A stretch of 64,000 nt of DNA from Roseivirga sp. E12 (GTDB lineage Bacteria; Bacteroidota; Bacteroidia; Cytophagales; Cyclobacteriaceae): positions 1,116,001 to 1,180,000 of the forward strand of contig NZ_JAGFMD010000001.1 in NCBI RefSeq assembly GCF_017592825.1, written 5' to 3'. The position numbers and the translations under genes are program-made. This document shows positions 36,583 to 45,193 of this stretch, piece after piece. The notes beneath the pieces were generated by a model. The model saw nothing but the letters and a program-made list of their open reading frames with translations. It searched no databases and had not been told where the DNA came from. Positions within the stretch are counted from its first letter, which is position 1; every line of letters begins with the position of its first letter.

Positions 36583-38274
36583 ATGAAAAAAACACTTCTA
36601 AAAAATAGCCTTTTAGGCTTGGCAATACTCGCCTCTTTTTTTCAAACGGCCAATTTAGCTGCTCAGTCAAAATATGACTATGTTTCTGTCAAGTCGAAAG
36701 CAGACAGCATATTCTCAGAATGCAATGGGCAACCCGGTTGTGCGGTAGGTGTAATGCATAACAACAATCTCATTTATCAAAATGGCTTTGGATTTTCTAA
36801 TATGGATCTGAAGACTCCTACAACAACATCAACTGTCTTTGAAATTGGTACGCTATCCATGCATTTCACATCAGCTGGTATAATGCTACTTGAGGATGCC
36901 GGCAAACTCAGGTTAGATGACGAGTTACAAAAGTTCCTACCAGAGATACCGATATACAAAGAAGGTAAAATCACTATCAGACATCTACTCACACATACCA
37001 GTGGCATTAGAGATTACATTGTTTTACTAATGGCGGCTGGGAACCCTTTGGACACTTCCTATGACAATACTCAGGCGCTTGCGTCTTTGAGTAAGCAACA
37101 AGCCCTATGTGTAGTTCCTGGTTCTACTTATAGATTTTCGCAATCCAACTATACCCTATTGGCCATGGTGATTGAAAGAATAACGGGCCAAACGTATCCT
37201 GAATACATGAAAGAACATCTTTTTCTGCCAGCTGGAATGAGTAACTCACTCATTTATAGCAGTCCGAATGATGTGATAGAAAACAGGGCATCCGCTTATG
37301 AGGGTCAATCTCCTAATTATCAGAGGATATTATCGGATCATTTCTTGGCCAACGGGAGCAGCAGGGTCATGACAAGCATTAATGACCTTGTGAAGTGGAA
37401 TAGATTTTTAGACCAGAAAATGCTCAGCGGTGAATCGCTTTTCAAAAGAATCTCAAGAACCTCTACTCTAAACAATGGTATGTTAATGACCTATAGATTT
37501 GGACTTGAAGGAGGTTCATTACTCGGGCACGAATTGATTGCTCACAATGGTTATAGCTTTGGCTACAATGCCATGTATATAAACTTCCCTAATGAAGCAC
37601 TGTCTATTGTTGCACTAAATAGTAATATGAACATAAGTGCTCCTGGCAAAGCATATGACTTAGCCGAGGCTATACTACCGAAAGTCACTATTCAAGCCTC
37701 TAACAACACCAGGCCTCCGAAAAGATTAGTCAGCCTGGATAAAAGGAAGCTCTCAGCATTTGTAGGTGACTATTTTAGTTTGGACAATGGATATTTAAGA
37801 AAGATTCACTTAGTCAATGACACATTAAGGTTAGAAGTCAATTCCAATGTAACAAGCACCATAGTTCCCGTATCTGAAAATGAATTCACGATAGACACAA
37901 ATACATCTGATGTCAATATAGTGTTCGAAACATCAGGCAATGGGCATCAAATGAGCATCACTATTAATGGGCGTGAACCTGCTGTATATAAATCATACAA
38001 GCCTGCCGATTACAACACCAAAGAACTCAGCCAATTCGAAGGTAGTTTCTACTCAGAAGAGCTTGGGGTTAGTTATACAATTGATATCTCTGACAACACA
38101 CTTTCGACATATGTTGGAGAAAGAAGACTTGTGGATTATGTCTCAGCGATGGACGATAATTTCACATCTGCACACGATGGATTCATTACATTCCAGCGTG
38201 ATAAAAAAGGTGAGATTACAGGGTTTATTTTATCTGACTACTCACTAGGAAGTATCTCATTCACTAAATCCTAG
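36583..38274 (+). CDS. Exported beta-lactamase-fold (class C/PBP-like) pseudoenzyme, copy 2
   Basis: 563 residues from ATG 36583, which gives a signal peptide ending NLAAQ. The start eight codons earlier overlaps copy 1. The fold is conserved (PGCAVGVMHNNNLIYQNGFG, LLTHTSGIRDY, GLEGG...HELIAHNGYSFGYNAMY). SxxK reads T90-L-S-M93 in FEIGTLSMHF and YxN reads F185-S-Q187. Only the HNG turn survives. It shares the same C-terminal beta domain as copy 1. Independent loss of all catalytic residues in both members suggests a maintained non-enzymatic function. Confidence 0.8.
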   Translation: MKKTLLKNSLLGLAILASFFQTANLAAQSKYDYVSVKSKADSIFSECNGQPGCAVGVMHNNNLIYQNGFGFSNMDLKTPTTTSTVFEIGTLSMHFTSAGIMLLEDAGKLRLDDELQKFLPEIPIYKEGKITIRHLLTHTSGIRDYIVLLMAAGNPLDTSYDNTQALASLSKQQALCVVPGSTYRFSQSNYTLLAMVIERITGQTYPEYMKEHLFLPAGMSNSLIYSSPNDVIENRASAYEGQSPNYQRILSDHFLANGSSRVMTSINDLVKWNRFLDQKMLSGESLFKRISRTSTLNNGMLMTYRFGLEGGSLLGHELIAHNGYSFGYNAMYINFPNEALSIVALNSNMNISAPGKAYDLAEAILPKVTIQASNNTRPPKRLVSLDKRKLSAFVGDYFSLDNGYLRKIHLVNDTLRLEVNSNVTSTIVPVSENEFTIDTNTSDVNIVFETSGNGHQMSITINGREPAVYKSYKPADYNTKELSQFEGSFYSEELGVSYTIDISDNTLSTYVGERRLVDYVSAMDDNFTSAHDGFITFQRDKKGEITGFILSDYSLGSISFTKS

Positions 38275-38308
38275 TGTAGGAGGTGTGGCTTTTGCCACAC
38301 CTCTATTC

Positions 38309-40891
38309 CTATTCCGTTCGTAGTGTCTCAGCAGGATTCATCAGTCTAACCCTTCGCATTTGGATATTAATAGTAATCGCTGCTACCATTAGTAATAAGA
38401 GACCTGCTAAGCCTAAAGGCACAATATTCACAGGCGTATGTTCTCCATAAACACTTACGAGCAACAGGTCCACTACCTTTACAGCCAACAGACTTCCTGC
38501 CACTACGGCAAATATTACGATGAAGGAGAATTGCTTATAAACATCTCCTAACAGGTTCATCGCTGAAGCACCCAATACTTTCTTAATACCAAAATCTTTA
38601 AACCGTGCTGAGATATTAAGTGAAACTAAGCCAAACAAACCCATTGCCGAGAGCAAAACCGCCAAGGAAGCTGTAAAGACCAATACATTTCTTAAGCCTC
38701 GCATGTCCTCAAATTCGCGCGCTCTTACTTCTGACTGAAAATGAGCAGAAAATGGAGCCTCACTTTCGATTTGAGCCCAAGTCGATTCGAGTTGATCTCG
38801 TAACTCTATCATTTTATCCTCTCTGGCCTGAAAGGTTAATGTTGTCAAAAGAGAGTCAGGCTGAGCTTTAAATACAGCCGGTTCAATACCATCTTGGAAG
38901 GAACTGTAGAAGTAATCCTTTAAAACACCCACAATTTGAAAATTAGTACTATCAATAGTCACCGTTGCCCCAACAAAATCTTCCAATTGAAAAGCTCTGA
39001 TAAATGCTTGGTTCACAAGGATAGAGGAAGTCAAATCACTGGGTATTGCCTTATCAAAGTAGCGACCTTCTGCCAATGGTATTTCCATAAACTCCGGATA
39101 GTAGGCATCACTTCTTAAATATTGTCCTTCATATTCAAGCTCACCTATTTTCATTTTTCTGAAATCCCAGTGCTTATTCAGACTGTTAAAACTGGCTGCA
39201 ACATCTAAAACATTCGGGTTTTTCATTGCCTCAGATCTAAAGGCTTGAAACTTCTCTTTCGACAAGTTCACAACCAATTTGTCGTTTTGATTATACCCCC
39301 AGGCTTTGTTTTCGTAAAGATTATTATTCTGAACAGATGCGACCCCGGCAACAATCGTAATCATGGCTAAGACAAACTGAAAAGTCAATAAGCCCATGGT
39401 GAATCTGCGTTTTCCTCCTACACTTTCAGATCCTCTAAAAATTCTAACGGGTTTAAACCTTGAAACAAAGAAAGCCGGATAGGCACCTGATGCAAAGGTC
39501 AGAAAGAACAGGAGCCCTACTAGGAACAGCTGTAGATTGGTGTGATTAAGAATATCGAGTTTAAGCGTGCTTCCTGATATGACATTAAACTTGGGAATGA
39601 AGAATCCAGCGGCTAATAAGCACCCAAGCACCATAGCCAAGGCACAAAGGATCAGGTTCTCCGTTAAAAATTGCACTACTAACTGACCTCTATTACTACC
39701 GATTACCTTTCGAATACCAATCTCCTTGATTCGCCTAGTAGCCATTGCAGTGGCAATATTGATGTAATTGAAAGTGGCCAAAATGAGCATAAATGAAGCG
39801 ATGCAAGCTAGCAAAATCATTGGAGCCATTGGAGGTCTTGAGCCAAGGCCAAAACGAATTCTATCAGAGTTTTTGGCCATTGTTGTAAGAGGCTCTAGGC
39901 CAACCTCTTCATACTTTCTATCCAAATTGAAGCCGTTCTGCACTGTAACCAACGATTGAAGTTGACGGATAACATCGGTGAAGTCCACCCCTTGTTCCAG
40001 CTCTAAGAAGAAGTTTGCTATAAGCGTTTTGCGGTCGGCATCTCCAATGAACCAATCCGGATGAATAATAACCTCAGGCCAAATGCTTGAGTTATTGGGT
40101 GCTTCTTTGTAAACAACTCCCACTTCAAAATCATTGCTCTCACCACCAATGGTAATGTTCACTATTTTACCAATTGGATCGATATCTCCAAAAAACCGTT
40201 TAGCAGTCATTTCTGCTAATGCTACCCGATCCTTATTCGCCAAAGCTTCCTTATCACCATAAATGATATCAAAGGAAAAAACGTCAAAGAACTCTTTGTT
40301 GGTAAAGGCTCCATTTTCTGAAAACGCTTGGTCCCCCAATTCAACCTGCACACTTCTGGTGTTATACTGTACTACATTCTTTACACCTGCGTAATCTTCA
40401 CGTATAAGGTCTCCTATTGCCCAAGAGAAATAGCCGTATTCATAAACACCATTGTCCTCAAAAGCTTTATGTGTTCCTAAATAGATTTGATCCCCTTTTT
40501 CATGAAATGAATCTCGTACTAACTGGAATTCTATGTATTTGAATGATACCAGACAACAGCCTATGGCTAACGACAGACCAATAACATTAATAGCTGAAGG
40601 CATTCTCTGCTTCCAGAGATTTCGCAGACCGATTTTAAAATAGTTTTTGAACATTGCGATGTTGTTTAATTTTTGAGTTTTATTCGATTTTCTTTTAATA
40701 TTTGACCACCTAAACAGTCGAATTACATCCCAGGCAAATGACCTTTTTGCTTTCCTTGGGCCTTTTTCTTCTAATCTCCAGTAGAAGAGTTCATGAACAT
40801 CTCCTTGGACTTGTTCCAGCAGCTTTGGGTTACAGTACCAGCTTAAAAAGCGATCTGCCCATTTGGGTGGGCTTGGGAAACTTTTACTCAT
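38309..40891 (-). CDS. MacB/FtsX-type ABC transporter permease with permease-prefix domain, copy 2
   Basis: 860 residues. The N-terminal about 75 residues (PPKWADRFLSWYCNPKLLEQ...GDVHELFYWRLEEKG) are a permease prefix domain 2. Then come a TM at about 100-120, a MacB periplasmic core, an FtsX three-TM unit around 360-490, a second TM plus core (about 505-710), and a C-terminal FtsX unit. It overlaps the upstream permease by 8 nt. No ATPase gene is in the operon, so the energy-coupling partner is elsewhere. The first about 98 residues are almost identical to copy 1 while the rest has diverged. Confidence 0.85.
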   Translation of the reverse strand: MSKSFPSPPKWADRFLSWYCNPKLLEQVQGDVHELFYWRLEEKGPRKAKRSFAWDVIRLFRWSNIKRKSNKTQKLNNIAMFKNYFKIGLRNLWKQRMPSAINVIGLSLAIGCCLVSFKYIEFQLVRDSFHEKGDQIYLGTHKAFEDNGVYEYGYFSWAIGDLIREDYAGVKNVVQYNTRSVQVELGDQAFSENGAFTNKEFFDVFSFDIIYGDKEALANKDRVALAEMTAKRFFGDIDPIGKIVNITIGGESNDFEVGVVYKEAPNNSSIWPEVIIHPDWFIGDADRKTLIANFFLELEQGVDFTDVIRQLQSLVTVQNGFNLDRKYEEVGLEPLTTMAKNSDRIRFGLGSRPPMAPMILLACIASFMLILATFNYINIATAMATRRIKEIGIRKVIGSNRGQLVVQFLTENLILCALAMVLGCLLAAGFFIPKFNVISGSTLKLDILNHTNLQLFLVGLLFFLTFASGAYPAFFVSRFKPVRIFRGSESVGGKRRFTMGLLTFQFVLAMITIVAGVASVQNNNLYENKAWGYNQNDKLVVNLSKEKFQAFRSEAMKNPNVLDVAASFNSLNKHWDFRKMKIGELEYEGQYLRSDAYYPEFMEIPLAEGRYFDKAIPSDLTSSILVNQAFIRAFQLEDFVGATVTIDSTNFQIVGVLKDYFYSSFQDGIEPAVFKAQPDSLLTTLTFQAREDKMIELRDQLESTWAQIESEAPFSAHFQSEVRAREFEDMRGLRNVLVFTASLAVLLSAMGLFGLVSLNISARFKDFGIKKVLGASAMNLLGDVYKQFSFIVIFAVVAGSLLAVKVVDLLLVSVYGEHTPVNIVPLGLAGLLLLMVAAITINIQMRRVRLMNPAETLRTE

Positions 40892-43457
40892 TCCTTAAGG
40901 TGTCCACCGGATTAAGCCTAACTAATTTTCTAACTTGAGTATTTACAGTTGATACCATTACAAGCAGTAAGAGCAATATGCCACTCAGAATTAAAGCTAG
41001 GTTAAATTCAGGATAGTAAGAATGTGCCATTTCAAGTATGGGAGAAATCAGTATAACTGAGGCACAGCCACCAATGATAAAGGCTATAATGCTTATTAGG
41101 GCAAAGGGTTTGCAAATATCTTTATATAAATGCTTGCGTTCAGCACCCAGCACCTTTTTAATTCCGAAGCGCTTGATGTTATGTTTTATATTCAAGGATA
41201 CTAGCCCAAAAATGCCCATTGCTGCCAGAAAAATTGCTACTGACGCACAAAAGATCATAAGGTTCTGTGTTCTTGTACTATCAATGAAATAATCGTCAAG
41301 AATATTTTCCATTGGCATTAGAACTGCCTCTGTGGTTTCGGTATCGATCAGCACCTTGTTTACAGCCGCTTCAATCTCAGCCACTTTTCCATCAGCCACT
41401 TTAATTGTCAAGTGGTTATAATCCTCACCATTACCGATCTTGATTATCGTTGGTGCGATGGGGCTCATGAATCCATTATAGAAATAGTCTTTCACAACGC
41501 CCACAACCACAAGTTCAGTGCTATCTATAGCAATCTTTGAGTTGATACTATCTAGCCCGGTTCTCCTCAGGAAAGTTTCGTTGACAATAATCCCTCTAGA
41601 TTGGTCTTCAACAATTTCGTCATCAAGAAAACGCCCCTTCAATAGTTTTAGCCCCATCGTCTCAGCATAATCAGCCTGAGCATAGGCGATTCTCATAAGA
41701 ACTGACCGATTGTTCACATCCACATATGTGAAGCGGCCCAAGCCAGTAATCCCTCCATAACTGCTAGAGATCGTTTCAACGCCTGAAATTCCTTCAATAC
41801 CATTCCTAAGAATATCAAAGTTATTATTGCTCACATTGGCAAGTGCTAGTCTATTCGATCTTTCAAAACCCCAATCACTGCGTTTGTTATGCTGTTCAGT
41901 ATAGATGAACATTAGTGCGTTTACTAAAGTAATCAAGGCAAGTGCCAATTGAATTGTAAGCAAGACTCCCGTCAGACGCCTTTTGCTCTTTTTGCTCCCA
42001 GCGTTTCTAAAGATTACTGTTGGTTGCATTCTTGCCGCGATATACGCTGGATAAACCCCTGATGCCAAGGTGACAAAAGTCAATAGAGACACTATAAAAA
42101 TTAAGATTCTTGGGTTACTGAAATCAAAGAAAAAATATTCATCTGCCACAATGTTAAACCATGGTAAGAAGAGGCCCTTTGCCAAAGCAAGACCCATTAA
42201 AACAGACAATAGACAAAGAATAAAGTTTTCAGTCAAGAACTGTAACACGATATGTAATCGACTGCTTCCAACTACCTTTCTCACCCCAATTTCCTTTACC
42301 CTACTCATGGCCATTACGGTAGAAATATTGATGTAATTGAAGGTGGCAAGGGTAAGCATGAACAGCGCAATTGCACCTATAATAAGAATTCCCTCATAAT
42401 TTATGCCCCAAGCGAAAGTGCCAACTAATTGCTCTCCAAAGTCCATCATTCTGATGAATGGCACCATTTCTATTGAACGGTATTGAGCGGCTTTATCTTC
42501 TGGAAGAAGAGTCAGCAATTTATCCAATCCACTAGCCACCGTTTGAACAGACTCCTTATTCGGTATACTGAGAAAAGTGTAGGTACTTGCACCAATCATT
42601 TCTTGAAGGAAAGGCATACTCGAATAGTTAATCATTATGTCAACACTCATATTGGTTTCATGACCACGATCCTGCATTACGGCAGAAATAATAAAGTCTT
42701 GCTTGATCCCTCTTATACTAATGTTTACTGTTTTTCCTATCGGGTATTCTCGGTCAAATAGCTTCTCCGCAATTGACTCACTGAGTACTACTTCGCCCCT
42801 TTCTTTCAATGGTTTTTTCTCTCCAAGTTTGATTGGGAAAGTGAACTCATCAAAGAACTCTGGATCTACAAACGATATCGTCTGCCAAAACTCTTTGTCA
42901 TTAGCGGAAACACCTCCAAAACCGGGATAATACCTAACAATTGATTCTACGCCCGCTACATTCTCAGGTATCAACTTGTTAATATCCGAAACAGTACGAG
43001 CATAATACCTTGGAGTGCCCTCAATCAAATGGACGGGCGTTACCAAATATATCTGATCCTTGTTTTCATGAAATTTGTCAACTATAAAATCTTTAATAGA
43101 AAATTGGTAAGCGACAAGACAGCAAGCAATCGCCAGAGCCAAACCAAGTCCATTAATCAAGGAAGGCATCCTCTGCTTCCACAGATTCCTTAAGCCAATT
43201 TTGAAGTAATTTTTGAACATTGCGATGTTGTTTAGTTTTTGAGTTTTATTCGATTTCCTTTTAATATTTGACCACCTAAAGAGGCGAATTACATCCCATG
43301 CAAATGACCTTTTTGCTTTTCTTGGGCCTTTTTCTTCTAATCTCCAGTAGAATAGTTCATGAACATCTCCTTGGATCTGTTCCAAAAGTTTTGGATTACA
43401 GTACCAGCTTAAAAAGCGGTCTGCCCACTTTGGTGGTTGTGGTTCTTTTGAATTCAT
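40884..43457 (-). CDS. MacB/FtsX-type ABC transporter permease with permease-prefix domain, copy 1
   Basis: 857 residues with the same double MacB-core/FtsX arrangement and prefix domain as its neighbour. The ATG overlaps the PadR stop (ATGA), so the operon order is PadR, permease 1, permease 2. FtsX landmarks are TFNYINISTVMAMSRVKEIGVRKVVGSSR and the C-terminal GIFGLVSLNIKHNIKRFGIKKVLGAER. Such permeases commonly act in peptide or lipid handling or stress export; the substrate is unknown. Confidence 0.85.
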   Translation of the reverse strand: MNSKEPQPPKWADRFLSWYCNPKLLEQIQGDVHELFYWRLEEKGPRKAKRSFAWDVIRLFRWSNIKRKSNKTQKLNNIAMFKNYFKIGLRNLWKQRMPSLINGLGLALAIACCLVAYQFSIKDFIVDKFHENKDQIYLVTPVHLIEGTPRYYARTVSDINKLIPENVAGVESIVRYYPGFGGVSANDKEFWQTISFVDPEFFDEFTFPIKLGEKKPLKERGEVVLSESIAEKLFDREYPIGKTVNISIRGIKQDFIISAVMQDRGHETNMSVDIMINYSSMPFLQEMIGASTYTFLSIPNKESVQTVASGLDKLLTLLPEDKAAQYRSIEMVPFIRMMDFGEQLVGTFAWGINYEGILIIGAIALFMLTLATFNYINISTVMAMSRVKEIGVRKVVGSSRLHIVLQFLTENFILCLLSVLMGLALAKGLFLPWFNIVADEYFFFDFSNPRILIFIVSLLTFVTLASGVYPAYIAARMQPTVIFRNAGSKKSKRRLTGVLLTIQLALALITLVNALMFIYTEQHNKRSDWGFERSNRLALANVSNNNFDILRNGIEGISGVETISSSYGGITGLGRFTYVDVNNRSVLMRIAYAQADYAETMGLKLLKGRFLDDEIVEDQSRGIIVNETFLRRTGLDSINSKIAIDSTELVVVGVVKDYFYNGFMSPIAPTIIKIGNGEDYNHLTIKVADGKVAEIEAAVNKVLIDTETTEAVLMPMENILDDYFIDSTRTQNLMIFCASVAIFLAAMGIFGLVSLNIKHNIKRFGIKKVLGAERKHLYKDICKPFALISIIAFIIGGCASVILISPILEMAHSYYPEFNLALILSGILLLLLVMVSTVNTQVRKLVRLNPVDTLRNE

Positions 43458-43792
43458 ACTGACAGGTTGTATGAAGCTGAAGGAGATAGCTGGTTATATA
43501 GTTTTTCTCTCACTGACCTAACCTGATCTAATGTGGCCCTTCCACTTGAAGTCAAGTAATAGTTCCTTTTACGCCTACCCCCTCTGGTGTTGGATGAACC
43601 TCCCATTTCTGACCGTAAGAAGCCTTTATCCTCAAGGCGATTCATTACCGCATGTATGGCACTGATATTAACTTCTCGGCCAGTTTGCTCTTTAATTTCT
43701 TTTAAGACTGAAACACCATACGCTCCTTCGTACAGGACACCTATTACTAATAAAACCAGTTCTTCAAGTTCTCCAATGTTAGTTCCTTTCAT
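43454..43792 (-). CDS. PadR family transcriptional regulator, copy 2
   Basis: 112 residues from ATG 43792. The longer frame starting at 43915 would run through the operator. The winged-helix core is GELEELVLLVIGVLYEGAYG, ISAIHAVMNRLEDKGFLRSE and GGRRKRNYYLTSSGRATLDQ. The last is the wing of PadR proteins that control permease-prefix transporters. It heads the operon with the two permeases and is divergent from a GNAT gene. Confidence 0.9.
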   Translation of the reverse strand: MKGTNIGELEELVLLVIGVLYEGAYGVSVLKEIKEQTGREVNISAIHAVMNRLEDKGFLRSEMGGSSNTRGGRRKRNYYLTSSGRATLDQVRSVREKLYNQLSPSASYNLSV

Positions 43793-43807
43793 ATCGAAAC
43801 AATTATA

Positions 43808-43849
43808 TTTACAAATATAGATCAAATCTATAACATCTATGTTTGTAAA
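43808..43849 (-). promoter_or_regulatory. Inverted-repeat operator overlapping a -7 box
   Basis: Arms TTTACAAATATAGAT (43808-43822) and ATCTATGTTTGTAAA (43835-43849) are complementary at 14 of 15 positions. The minus-strand TATATTTG (43812-43819) is a TAnnTTTG -7 box inside the left arm, 20 nt upstream of the PadR start. Binding here would block the promoter, which fits PadR autorepression. Confidence 0.7.
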
Positions 43850-43917
43850 ACAAATAGTTGTTAAAAACTCATGATAACTGGTTCTTTTACAATTATTTAA
43901 GAACTTGAGCTTCAACC

Positions 43918-44415
43918 ATGATCAAGACACTCACATCTGACGATTATTCTCAATACGCTGAGTTAAGGTCTCTGGGACTCACTACTGATCCCACCTCTTT
44001 CTGGGCAAGCGAAATAGAAGAACAACCAATAAGAGAAAGCCGCTACAAAGAAATACTCGATAACTCCGATGATTTTATCATGGGCTATTTTGACAATTCT
44101 GTTCTTATGGGAATCGGTGGCTTTCGTAGAGAACCCTCTTTAAAACTTAAGCACAAGGGTTTTCTTTGGGGTATATACACTCACCCTGATTATAGAGGCA
44201 AAGGAATTGGCAAACAATTAGTTCAAGCTCTGGTAACAAAGGCCTTCGAAATAGCCACTCTCACACAAGTCAACCTATCTACTCGAACGGATAATCATGC
44301 TGCTCTAAGACTATACGAACAACTCGGTTTTATAAAGTACGGAGAGGAGCACAACTCCTCTTGCATTGACGGAACGTTCTATCATGAGGTTTATATGGTC
44401 AAGAGCAGAATCTAA
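43918..44415 (+). CDS. GNAT family N-acetyltransferase
   Basis: 165 residues. The acetyl-CoA loop is RGKGIGKQLVQAL (R/QxxGxG/A) after WGIYTHPDY. The late motif LSTRTDNHAALRLYEQLGF is canonical. The N-terminus DDYSQYAELRSLGLTTDPTS resembles small-molecule acetyltransferases. The substrate is unknown. It is divergent from the PadR/permease operon and may share its control region. The 232 nt downstream contain no further gene. Confidence 0.85.
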   Translation: MIKTLTSDDYSQYAELRSLGLTTDPTSFWASEIEEQPIRESRYKEILDNSDDFIMGYFDNSVLMGIGGFRREPSLKLKHKGFLWGIYTHPDYRGKGIGKQLVQALVTKAFEIATLTQVNLSTRTDNHAALRLYEQLGFIKYGEEHNSSCIDGTFYHEVYMVKSRI

Positions 44416-44647
44416 TCCTGCACCATACTTTTGACAGCACTCAGCTTCACAATCTCTACCTACTGTAAAGACAATGACATAAGTCAACCGAGAAAGCAGG
44501 AATACTCTTCGCTTAGGAGAGAGTCGAATCATAGAATGAAATCACTTGAATTGAGTATCTAAAAGCACAAATAGAAAAAGTTTCATACCAAATGTAACCT
44601 ATTGTCAGGTCAGACGACTATCCACCAAAGAATCCTTATTTTCGATT

Positions 44648-45193
44648 ATGGCCAATACTAAACAAGACGATTTCATGAAAGCTTATGACGCTTGTCATGA
44701 CCGTTTTTTAAGGTACTGTTCTTCCCTTGCTTATGGCAAAATGGATGTTCAAGACCTTATACAAGATGTACTGGTTACGGCCTATCACAAGTTTGAGAAA
44801 ATTGATAATAAGGAACAGCTATTACATTATCTGATCCGAGCAGCGCGTAACAGGTCAATCAGCAATTGGAGGAAACAAAAGCCTCAAGCTGAGTTGACGG
44901 ATTTACATGCCGAACGCTTGGCAGATCAAGGTGTACAACCCGAGACTGTATTAGATATTCAGCTTCTCTATAGAATGCTTGACAAACTTCCATCGAAACA
45001 AAAAGACGCACTCGTGCTCTTTGAGATCAATGGGTTTAGCATGAAAGAAATCGCTGAAATTCAAGGCAGTAACGAAGGTGCAATTAAGACTAAAATAAGT
45101 CGAGGAAGAAAAAAACTAGCCGCATTGATGAAAGACGATTCGTCCGCTTCAATGTCTAGTTTAATGGAAACACTTCAAACAATCACATTATGA
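44648..45193 (+). CDS. ECF-type RNA polymerase sigma factor
   Basis: 181 residues. Sigma region 2 spans about 10-80, with DLIQDVLVTAYHKFEKI and the DNA-contacting YLIRAARNRSISNWRK. Region 4 spans about 110-165, with LPSKQKDALVLFEINGFSMK and GSNEGAIKTKISRGRKKL as the helix-turn-helix. The stop overlaps the next start (ATGA). That partner has the topology of an anti-sigma factor, so the sigma factor is probably held inactive at the membrane. Confidence 0.9.
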   Translation: MANTKQDDFMKAYDACHDRFLRYCSSLAYGKMDVQDLIQDVLVTAYHKFEKIDNKEQLLHYLIRAARNRSISNWRKQKPQAELTDLHAERLADQGVQPETVLDIQLLYRMLDKLPSKQKDALVLFEINGFSMKEIAEIQGSNEGAIKTKISRGRKKLAALMKDDSSASMSSLMETLQTITL

